52,740 bases of DNA from a virus. The position numbers and the translations under genes are program-made. The notes beneath the pieces were generated by a model. That model had not been told where the DNA came from. It saw only the letters and a program-made list of their open reading frames with translations, and made no database searches. This document shows, piece by piece, positions 1 through 5,516 of this stretch. Location of the stretch: positions 1-52,740 of the IMG/VR virus record IMGVR_UViG_3300025127_000054. One strand, written 5' to 3'. How positions within the stretch are numbered: the stretch's first letter is position 1; each line of letters begins with the position of its first letter.

Positions 1-185
1 GGCATGTCATAAGGACCGTCAAGTTTCTTTTTATATTCTCTCTCATCTAATACTTCATTAATAAGTTGTTTTAATTCAACCTTCAATGCATCTGATAAAA
101 GATTCATTTTATTCACCTGCATGGGTGAGATAGCAGCACGTTGTTCTTCTATAGATCTACCGCTACCACCTTTACCATACGACAT
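1..185 (-). CDS. Hypothetical small protein, 3' end cut by the window edge
   Basis: A minus-strand reading frame starts at ATG 185-183 and stays open for 61 codons to the window edge, so the C-terminus is missing. The visible protein begins MSYGKGGSGRSIEEQRAAI, a short Gly/Ser-rich head. It continues with a charged, probably helical segment containing VELKQLINEVLDEREYKKK. AGGG lies just before the start codon, and the gene follows the 97-aa gene after a 10-nt gap, so the two are probably co-transcribed. I do not recognise a family or function. The consistent charge pattern and the spacing argue that it is a real gene. Confidence 0.6.
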   Translation of the reverse strand, partial: MSYGKGGSGRSIEEQRAAISPMQVNKMNLLSDALKVELKQLINEVLDEREYKKKLDGPYDM

Positions 186-195
186 ACCCTGTGTG

Positions 196-489
196 TTAAT
201 CACGTTGCCTCCAATCATCAGATCTACTATTTTTAAAGAAATCTGCTATATCTTCTGCACCTTGAAATCCTCTTTTAGATTTACGTGGATCACCTATATC
301 CAAATACTTAAGACAAGATCCGTCTTCATCTATTGATAATCTTCTTGCTTGACTTAACATACCTCTCGCTGATGTGTTTGCCTTTGATAATTTCTCTGCC
401 CATATCATATCATCTATTCCTACTTCTGTTCCTGCTGCAATTGATTTGCAGATTCCTTCTAACCGAAGGCGGTATTGTGTAGATAACAT
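196..489 (-). CDS. Conserved hypothetical protein of T4-like marine phages (97 aa)
   Basis: This 97-residue protein starts MLSTQYRLRLEGICKSIA and ends in a DDWRQRD tail. The pattern (an N-terminal helix, a DDMIWAEKL segment, a GMLSQARRL segment, then an acidic C-terminus) resembles a small conserved protein I associate with T4-like cyanophages. That is from memory and has not been searched. No catalytic motif, signal peptide or membrane segment is visible. It is likely in the same transcript as the small genes upstream, beginning at the promoter near 1000, and is followed after 10 nt by another small gene. Its function is unknown. It is probably not structural, because it lies outside the tightly overlapping morphogenesis cluster. 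Confidence 0.75.
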   Translation of the reverse strand: MLSTQYRLRLEGICKSIAAGTEVGIDDMIWAEKLSKANTSARGMLSQARRLSIDEDGSCLKYLDIGDPRKSKRGFQGAEDIADFFKNSRSDDWRQRD

Positions 490-522
490 TTACTAATATG
501 TTTGATAAGTTTGTACTATCTA

Positions 523-645
523 TTAACCTAACAAATACCTTTTTATTTTCCGTTCTGATTTCAAAAGAAATCTACTGATTCTTGTAAGAATTGGTACATT
601 TTTTCTTCTATAAACTGGTAGTATTTCTTTGAAACGATGTGTCAT
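523..645 (-). CDS. Possible 40-aa basic peptide, uncertain
   Basis: A 40-codon frame starts at ATG 645-643, overlapping the TGA of the upstream 54-aa gene (ATGA overlap), and ends at TAA 525-523. The product starts MTHRFKEILPVYRRKN and is rich in Arg and Lys, with no recognisable domain. The start/stop overlap is the main support. Against it, another frame over the same bases (561-641) encodes a peptide of similar plausibility, and the region could simply be non-coding up to the 97-aa gene at 489. Confidence 0.3.
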   Translation of the reverse strand: MTHRFKEILPVYRRKNVPILTRISRFLLKSERKIKRYLLG

Positions 646-806
646 TGCCAATATTCGTCAAGTACATCAAAGCATTTATTAAGGTATTCATTCGCTCCTA
701 TACATTCCCACTTACCTTTCTCTCCGATCTCACACTTGTAGTGTAGTTCTCTTTTGAGTTGCATTAGTCTATTGGTCATTGCAACCTTGTCTAGTCTTCC
801 GTTCAT
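642..806 (-). CDS. Conserved small phage protein (54 aa)
   Basis: ATG 806-804 to TGA 644-642 encodes 54 residues, beginning MNGRLDKVAMTNRLMQLKRE and ending LDEYWQ. It is a compact, charged, mostly helical protein with two Cys residues (C25 and C35). The sequence resembles a small protein that I recall as common in T4-like cyanophages; no function is known to me. It starts one base after the stop of the 52-aa gene (TAATATG arrangement), so the two are likely translationally coupled. Confidence 0.7.
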   Translation of the reverse strand: MNGRLDKVAMTNRLMQLKRELHYKCEIGEKGKWECIGANEYLNKCFDVLDEYWQ

Positions 807-807
807 A

Positions 808-966
808 TTAGTCCTCTAATATACAATACTCTGCAGCATGGGGATTATTAAAATCTGGTAGATCTTCCCTTGCTTGTTTTATAGCGTTATACGCATCGTC
901 TGCATACTCACAAATTTCATAGTGAGCGTTAAGGTTATCATGGTAACCTACTGTGTAATGTGACAT
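808..966 (-). CDS. Hypothetical small protein (52 aa)
   Basis: ATG 966-964 to TAA 810-808 encodes 52 residues: MSHYTVGYHDNLNAHYEICE, then an AYNAIKQAREDLP helix and an acidic end. It is acidic and soluble-looking, with no known motif. It is the first gene after the sigma70-like promoter at 1001-1009, about 30 nt downstream of the expected transcript start, and no clear Shine-Dalgarno sequence is visible. The 1-nt spacing to the 54-aa gene and the protein-like composition support it. Function unknown. Confidence 0.65.
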   Translation of the reverse strand: MSHYTVGYHDNLNAHYEICEYADDAYNAIKQAREDLPDFNNPHAAEYCILED

Positions 967-984
967 TTTAACAGCACAATTCTA

Positions 985-1009
985 CTATACTAGCTATAAT
1001 AGTATAGCA
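985..1009 (-). promoter_or_regulatory. Sigma70-like extended -10 promoter within an inverted repeat
   Basis: On the minus strand TGCTATACT (1009-1001) fits an extended -10 element (TGnTATAAT). No good -35 hexamer lies at 17 nt, as is usual for extended -10 promoters. The -10 falls inside a perfect 8-bp inverted repeat, CTATACTA-7 nt-TAGTATAG (985-1007), which could be an operator. Transcription would start near 994 and feed the small genes at 966 and below. This is separate from the late-promoter system seen in the virion genes, and suggests early or middle expression of the left-hand unit. Confidence 0.45.
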
Positions 1010-1033
1010 CTTGAGTATGTAGTTTGGTATCAA

Positions 1034-1186
1034 TTATTGCTTTTTGCTGATATTACTGGGTTGCTTACAGCAACTCTCATCATGCTCTTTTTGTAGAGCA
1101 TCTATAGCGTTCTTAATTGTAGTGATACGCTTTTTTGTTTGTTTTTGGGAGTTTTCCACTTCTGATTTTTGTTCCTGATGTCTCAC
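1034..1186 (-). CDS. Possible 50-aa peptide with GTG start, overlapping the basic protein
   Basis: In the +1 frame relative to the 222-aa gene, a frame opens at GTG 1186-1184 (or GTG 1192-1190) and ends at TAA 1036-1034, extending beyond the upstream gene's stop. The 50-residue product is highly charged and probably helical, with the segment TTIKNAIDALQKEHDESCC. The protein-like composition outside the overlap (below 1113) is what supports it. It has no ATG, a start embedded in another gene, and no family match I know. It could be a small overlapping gene or chance. Confidence 0.35.
   Translation of the reverse strand: MRHQEQKSEVENSQKQTKKRITTIKNAIDALQKEHDESCCKQPSNISKKQ
1060..1101 (-). other. 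Two adjacent inverted repeats (hairpin potential)
   Basis: ATGCTCT/AGAGCAT arms (1082-1088 and 1095-1101, 6-nt loop) are followed by GTTGCT/AGCAAC arms (1060-1065 and 1069-1074, 3-nt loop). They lie just past the stop of the 222-aa gene, at the end of the morphogenesis cluster. Neither is followed by a T-run on the minus strand, so they are not classical rho-independent terminators. They might protect the 3' end of the late transcript, or be part of the possible 50-aa coding frame. Confidence 0.35.
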
Positions 1187-1781
1187 CTTCACCTTTTGGA
1201 TTTTTACCTGGATTGGATTTCCCTAGATTTACTGATTTGCTTGGTTTCTTACTTTGTGTATCGTGTAGTCTTGCAGGTTTGTCTTTGTCTTTTGTAATTA
1301 CTGATTCTTGACCATGTTTACGACCAAGACGACGCATTACTTTTCCAAATCTACGTTTTGACATTCCTTTTTTAGGACTTGTTTGGTACGTGACCTCACG
1401 ACCTGTACCTTCTTTGCCATCGTCAGATTTGTATTTATACTCTCCTACACCCTTCTTGTAACCAATACCCTTTTTCTTTAAATCTTTTTCGAGACCTTTA
1501 CGTTTAGCTCGATTTTCTTTTTCATCTGATCCTCTGTCAGCACTTATGTTACCAGTCTGTTTTGTCTTAGACTTACTTAACATACGTGTAGTAGGGTTGC
1601 CCTCTACTAATTTTACGAAATCCTGATAATACATAACCTTTAAGTTTTCCTTTTGTGCTAACTTATTGGCAGTTGCATACATGACACTTTTAGCGTCATC
1701 ACCATATAAGCGATTGAAACTTTTCTTTTTGCGTTTCATCGCCATTACAATTTTTTCTGCCTTTTGATTAACAGCTGGCAT
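1113..1781 (-). CDS. Very basic hypothetical protein (222 aa)
   Basis: The 222-residue product is extremely rich in Lys and Arg. The first ~60 residues look folded (KAEKIVMAMKRKKKSFNRLY, then an ATANKLAQKENLKV segment). The middle is low-complexity and charged. Residues ~130-180 carry a conserved-looking block with SPKKGMSKRRFGKVMRRLGR, and the tail is Lys/Gly/Ser/Pro-rich and probably disordered. The start overlaps the stop of the 177-aa gene (TAATG), placing it in the late morphogenesis unit. The composition suggests nucleic-acid binding or packing against DNA in the capsid, but this is inference; no family is recognised. It occupies a position near gp16 where the large terminase gene would be expected. 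Confidence 0.75.
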   Translation of the reverse strand: MPAVNQKAEKIVMAMKRKKKSFNRLYGDDAKSVMYATANKLAQKENLKVMYYQDFVKLVEGNPTTRMLSKSKTKQTGNISADRGSDEKENRAKRKGLEKDLKKKGIGYKKGVGEYKYKSDDGKEGTGREVTYQTSPKKGMSKRRFGKVMRRLGRKHGQESVITKDKDKPARLHDTQSKKPSKSVNLGKSNPGKNPKGEGETSGTKIRSGKLPKTNKKAYHYN

Positions 1782-2314
1782 TATCCACCAACTACTTGTA
1801 TCTCTTCTAATGCTATGGCATTGCCTGTGACTGCTACTTTAGTAGCACGTTTCATAACTGCCTGAGAACCAGAAGCATATGTGTAATCTGCAGATGCACT
1901 GGAAGAATCTATATCGGTGCTAACGAAGTTACCTACAACTGCAGTTATCTTTTTACCTGCAGTTCCTGCAGAAAGAAAGTTGCTATCAATAGCAGGTGAA
2001 GTACCATCATCTTCTACAGCAATAAAATCGCCCACTGAAAATGGATGACTTGATGATGTTTCTTGTAGGTGTCTACCTAATGTATAATCTGCTGTGGAAT
2101 CATCAACACCTTTTACAATTTTTGCATGACCAGGCTTACCACCTTTAAGTAGTATTGCTTCGTCTTGAATTATTGTAATTGCAGGACCGTCATTAAATGC
2201 TACAGTAGCATCTCCTGCGGTTGCTACAACACGATAGAATCCAGTCTTTACAACTTGATATTCTGTCGCACCTGCTGCAATGGCGTTAGTACTTAATACG
2301 TTTAGAACTGTCAT
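1781..2314 (-). CDS. Beta-rich putative virion protein (177 aa)
   Basis: The product starts MTVLNVLSTNAIAAGATEYQ and is Ala/Thr/Ser/Gly/Val-rich with alternating hydrophobic residues, which suggests a beta-sandwich. It has no signal peptide and ends in ALEEIQVVGG. It overlaps gp16 by 4 nt (ATGA) and the 222-aa gene by 1 nt (TAATG). A CATAAATA late-promoter match lies 32 nt upstream, within gp16. The promoter, composition and neighbours suggest an abundant late structural protein, possibly a head decoration or head-associated protein. I cannot assign a named family. Confidence 0.75.
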   Translation of the reverse strand: MTVLNVLSTNAIAAGATEYQVVKTGFYRVVATAGDATVAFNDGPAITIIQDEAILLKGGKPGHAKIVKGVDDSTADYTLGRHLQETSSSHPFSVGDFIAVEDDGTSPAIDSNFLSAGTAGKKITAVVGNFVSTDIDSSSASADYTYASGSQAVMKRATKVAVTGNAIALEEIQVVGG

Positions 2315-2745
2315 TTCTTGTCTGTTGTCTTGTCTTCCGTATCTTTATTTATGTTTTTTAACATCTTCTGTAAATCAGTAGTGCTTCCTACGAAGAGTGC
2401 ATTAGTAGTATTGTTAGTCACCTTCTTATCTTCTGCATCCAATTCTTTCATCTTTCGTTGTAAATCTATAAGTTTCTCTGTAGTATCTGCAACGTTTTTA
2501 ATCATTAATGCAGCAACTTCATATGCTCTTGGATGATCACTGCTCTGTGCGACCTCTAGGATCCCATCTACTGCCTCTTGTCCTTTAGAAACTAGATTAT
2601 GCATCTGTGCACGTGCAGTCTCGTAGTCATGTCTTACATCATCCTCTTGACTTTTCTTAAGAAGAGGTTTAACTTTATCGACATGCTTCTTCAAATCACC
2701 TTTCGGTTCTTCTCCAAATGCTTTATCTAGTCCAGAAAATTCCAT
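2311..2745 (-). CDS. gp16: Small terminase subunit, gp16-like
   Basis: This 144-aa acidic, helical protein is near the size of T4 gp16 (164 aa). It shows the family pattern: an N-terminal DVRHDYETAR...NL segment, a central helix with HPRAYEVAALMIKN, then DTTEKLIDLQRKMKEL, probably a coiled coil. A polar Asn/Thr-rich linker leads to a charged tail. Small terminase forms a ring that binds DNA and stimulates the packaging motor gp17. It directly follows gp15 (1-nt TAATG overlap), the T4 order 13-14-15-16. The partner gp17 is not next to it in this window. Confidence 0.9.
   Translation of the reverse strand: MEFSGLDKAFGEEPKGDLKKHVDKVKPLLKKSQEDDVRHDYETARAQMHNLVSKGQEAVDGILEVAQSSDHPRAYEVAALMIKNVADTTEKLIDLQRKMKELDAEDKKVTNNTTNALFVGSTTDLQKMLKNINKDTEDKTTDKK
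2346..2353 (-). promoter_or_regulatory. T4-type late promoter CATAAATA for the 177-aa gene
   Basis: CATAAATA reads on the minus strand within the 3' end of gp16, 32 nt before the ATG at 2314. It shares the same eight bases and similar start-codon spacing with the matches at 13528, 22812 and 28417. T4 late promoters (TATAAATA) are read by RNA polymerase carrying the phage sigma gp55. Because it lies in coding sequence, a chance match is possible. Confidence 0.5.
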
Positions 2746-3776
2746 TAGATGTTCTCATCCTGTCCACTTACAGGATTATATTTCTTCATGTCAGTATACT
2801 CAGAGAACAATTCACCAAATCCAAAGTCGTCATCAGATTCTACTAAAGCATGATCATCAGCATTAACTATGAATACATTTGATCCTACACTATGTACAGT
2901 AGGAGTTGTCTTCTCATATCCTCTAATAACACTTAGATTATTACCAACCTTGTTAGAGACTCTCATGAGTTCATTACCAATGTATATGTTGTCCCATTGA
3001 TTGATACCAGAAGCATTGGCAACTGCAAATCCAGTAGCAGTTTTACTAATAGTTCCAGAAAGAGTTGTTGCTACTGTACCATCTCTATCAATAGTAGATT
3101 CTGGTTGTACAGTATATCTCTTTGCTCTTGGTGCTGTAGCAGTGTCTGTATTTGCGTAGTAATCGACTTGAGTCTTCCTGACAACTTTTGCATCTGTGAC
3201 AGGACCGTAAAGGTATGTTTTAGCAGTAAATGATAGAGTGTATATAATTGCTCTACGAGTTGCAAAATCTCCCTCATAATCATCTTCATAGTCTATATTG
3301 TTTAAGACTATAGGTACGTCTTTAGTTTCTCCAACAGTTGTTAATAATTTTACAGATAGATTATAATGAGGTTGGAATATAGGTAATATCTGTTCTATAA
3401 TTTGCAGTCCATCATCTTGGTTCTTTGCTATGACTGCTAACTCAAAACCTATGTTATATGGCACAGGCATGTATACATTTTTATTTTCGTCTGAGTCTTT
3501 CTTAAATTTAATTTTTTGTGTAGGTGAAACTTTTCTTGTTGCATCATATGATATATCATTAATCTCAAATGAAAGTCTTGGAAGAGTTATCTGTACTCTT
3601 TTATTTGTAGGATCTGGATTCTGATCTAAACGTGCTAAGAATTTTTGTTTAGGACCATATGCAAGAGGTACTTTCATAACCTCATCCGATCTACGGATTT
3701 CTATGTTATTAAACAGAGTTCCGAAAGATACAATTGTCTTACGAAATATTTCGTTGTATGAATAAGTTCCTAGCAT
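2745..3776 (-). CDS. gp15: Tail sheath terminator/stabiliser, gp15-like, with added C-terminal module
   Basis: The 343-aa product aligns by eye with T4 gp15 (272 aa): an N-terminal YNEIFRKTIVSFGTLFNNI, RRSDEVMKVPLAYGPKQKF, then VQITLPRLSFEINDISYDA, PYNIGFELAVIAKNQDDG, IEQILPIFQPHYN, and DFATRRAIIYTLSFTAKTYL followed by YGPV. gp15 caps the completed tail and sheath and joins the tail to the neck. After residue ~230 there is an extra ~80-residue module with IGNELMRV, VIRGYEKTTPTVHSVG and an acidic tail. T4 gp15 lacks it, and related modules occur in the giant, 1445-aa and 2415-aa proteins. The start overlaps the gp14 stop by 1 nt (TAATG). Confidence 0.93.
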   Translation of the reverse strand: MLGTYSYNEIFRKTIVSFGTLFNNIEIRRSDEVMKVPLAYGPKQKFLARLDQNPDPTNKRVQITLPRLSFEINDISYDATRKVSPTQKIKFKKDSDENKNVYMPVPYNIGFELAVIAKNQDDGLQIIEQILPIFQPHYNLSVKLLTTVGETKDVPIVLNNIDYEDDYEGDFATRRAIIYTLSFTAKTYLYGPVTDAKVVRKTQVDYYANTDTATAPRAKRYTVQPESTIDRDGTVATTLSGTISKTATGFAVANASGINQWDNIYIGNELMRVSNKVGNNLSVIRGYEKTTPTVHSVGSNVFIVNADDHALVESDDDFGFGELFSEYTDMKKYNPVSGQDENI

Positions 3777-4702
3777 TAGATTGTGTTATCAGTAATAGAT
3801 CCGACTGAACCAAATGGGTTTGCTTCAGTAAAGTCAATGATCTGATTGTCAAGAGTTTCAAAGTCATTGTTTTGATCGTACTCAGTATTAGCATTGTCGA
3901 TCGTATTATATGTAGCAGTTGTAAAGGATGCACCCGAAGTACCACCTGTCAAAGTTTCTGGTACTGTAAATGTTCCAGAACGATTAATAACAATAAGTGT
4001 TCTTGTAGAATTATCCCAAGATTTAACCTCAGCAGTTACGTTAGATGTACCCCCAGTGACAGTTTCACCAACGGTAAAGTCTCCAGTACCACCTGCAACA
4101 AGACCAACTGTAATAGCATTTGCAAAAGCAGTCTCGATAGCATCGAGTTCTGTAATACCTGTATTGATCTCTTCGTCGCTGTACTCGAATAGTTCACATT
4201 GACACTCCCAAACATAGTTTCTACCTAACTGATAGAAAGGTCTTTCTACTTCTACAAATTTTATTTCAAACAGATGTTTAGTTATAGGAAACCAAATTAA
4301 ATCCCCTTCGTTTGGTCTCCCTTCGACGTTAAGGACTGTAGAATCGTCCACGTTTTCTTTAAATTTTTCACGGGAGAATATAAAAGTTGTCTTGTCTTCA
4401 ATACGGATTCCAAATTTTGTAAGTAACTCACCTTGTCCTTCCCATCCTTCAACATTATTGACGTAAGCTCTGATAGGTTTCGCTGACTCAAATTTTCCAT
4501 CCGAATCTTCCTCAAAGATTGAATCTTGACTGACAATCGTTCTCGGAACATAGTAAATGTCTTGCCCATAAATCTCGATACTTTCTACAACTAAGTTTTC
4601 AATAAATTTTTGCTCCTGTGCAGAAGCATTTGCTTTCAATCTTCCTGCACTAGCATAGTTAGACTGAACGTAATCTTGAGCTGGTGAATTCTGTATTGCC
4701 AT
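3776..4702 (-). CDS. gp14: Neck protein, gp14-like, with inserted beta module
   Basis: The 308-aa product follows gp13 after 1 nt and precedes gp15, as in T4. The first ~195 residues match the gp14 family: YGQDIYYVPRTIV, EDKTTFIFSREKF, RPNEGDLIWFPITKHLFEI, FVEVERPFYQLGRNYVWEC and FEYSDEEINTGI. gp14 with gp13 completes the head-to-tail connector after DNA packaging. Residues ~196-268 form an additional Gly/Thr-rich module with two copies of a pattern GDFTVGETVTGGTS / GTFTVPETLTGGTSGA, not present in T4 gp14. The conserved C-terminal NNDFETLDNQIIDFTEANPF follows. The extra module explains the length over T4 (256 aa). Confidence 0.93.
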   Translation of the reverse strand: MAIQNSPAQDYVQSNYASAGRLKANASAQEQKFIENLVVESIEIYGQDIYYVPRTIVSQDSIFEEDSDGKFESAKPIRAYVNNVEGWEGQGELLTKFGIRIEDKTTFIFSREKFKENVDDSTVLNVEGRPNEGDLIWFPITKHLFEIKFVEVERPFYQLGRNYVWECQCELFEYSDEEINTGITELDAIETAFANAITVGLVAGGTGDFTVGETVTGGTSNVTAEVKSWDNSTRTLIVINRSGTFTVPETLTGGTSGASFTTATYNTIDNANTEYDQNNDFETLDNQIIDFTEANPFGSVGSITDNTI

Positions 4703-4703
4703 A

Positions 4704-5510
4704 TTAGCCTACAATATCCAATGGTGGTGTTTCATAACGATCACGAAGATCTTTTTCAAGATCTGCCTTGAATGTACTAGCATCTTCAAGGATTTGACGA
4801 CCATTAAGAGTCACCCCACCTAACATTTGAATACCATCATACTTGCTTAAGTTTCTACCCCATTGCTGTTGGAATAGTGCCTCAACATAATCCTTCAACC
4901 AGTTATCATTATACATGTCTGTATAGGTATCTGGATCTTGACGCATTGTCATGTCTACCATTATATAGTCTCCTACTGTGAGGTCGTCCCAGTCAAAGTC
5001 TAAGTAAAGTCTATTAGAATGTTCATTCCATTTAACTCTTCTATTTGCTTGAGAGTTAGTTACAAAGTCAAGAGTTTCTAAGTATTGAGATGTTAGGAAA
5101 TAGTGTAATATCTGTCCATGAGTCATGGAGTAGATATCATTTAAAAATATTTGATATTTAATATTGAAAATATTACCTGGTACTATACTTGATGCACCTA
5201 TGTTTGTATATACATGGTTAACACCTAAAGTACCTGGTGGTGTAGATACGTAATTATCTTGTCCATACCAAGGAGTTGATCCTTCTTGAGTAAATCCTTT
5301 TGCCTGTGTTTTGATAGCTTCAGTAACTTCAATTCTCATAAAGGTTTGAATACTACCATTGTAATGATATTCTTGGTAGTAATCTATTGCCTCTTCTATC
5401 AAATCATCTAGTTGTTCAGTCGCAACGTTAATATCTATCGTAGGATATCCTAATCTACGAAGAGCATAGTCTTTTAATTCTGTTTTACTTGCAGGTCTTG
5501 TAGCAGACAT
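4704..5510 (-). CDS. gp13: Neck protein (head completion), gp13-like
   Basis: The 268-aa protein begins MSATRPASKTELKDYALRRL, followed by GYPTIDINVATEQLDDLIEE and ALDYYQEYHYNG-like residues (here AIDYYQEYHYNGS). Later it has FNIKYQIFLNDIYSM, an aromatic-rich central core, NRLYLDFDWDDL, and DNWLKDYVEALFQQQWGRNL near the end. This is the gp13 neck family pattern. gp13 and gp14 bind the portal after packaging and provide the attachment site for the tail. It is slightly shorter than T4 gp13 (309 aa). It starts 6 nt after the tail-fibre stop and leads the gp13-14-15-16 group. Confidence 0.92.
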   Translation of the reverse strand: MSATRPASKTELKDYALRRLGYPTIDINVATEQLDDLIEEAIDYYQEYHYNGSIQTFMRIEVTEAIKTQAKGFTQEGSTPWYGQDNYVSTPPGTLGVNHVYTNIGASSIVPGNIFNIKYQIFLNDIYSMTHGQILHYFLTSQYLETLDFVTNSQANRRVKWNEHSNRLYLDFDWDDLTVGDYIMVDMTMRQDPDTYTDMYNDNWLKDYVEALFQQQWGRNLSKYDGIQMLGGVTLNGRQILEDASTFKADLEKDLRDRYETPPLDIVG

Positions 5511-5516
5511 AGTTTA

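Noticed and set aside
1060-1101. Two hairpins considered as a terminator of the morphogenesis cluster
   Set aside because: No T-run follows on the transcribed strand, so they were listed only as inverted repeats.
1430-1440. TATAAATA (perfect T4 late-promoter match) on the minus strand
   Set aside because: It lies in the middle of the 222-aa gene as part of Tyr-Lys-Tyr-Lys codons. No start codon is at a suitable distance downstream.
3276-3540. Frames overlapping gp15 on either strand
   Set aside because: They lack ribosome binding sites and conflict with a well-supported gp15 reading frame.
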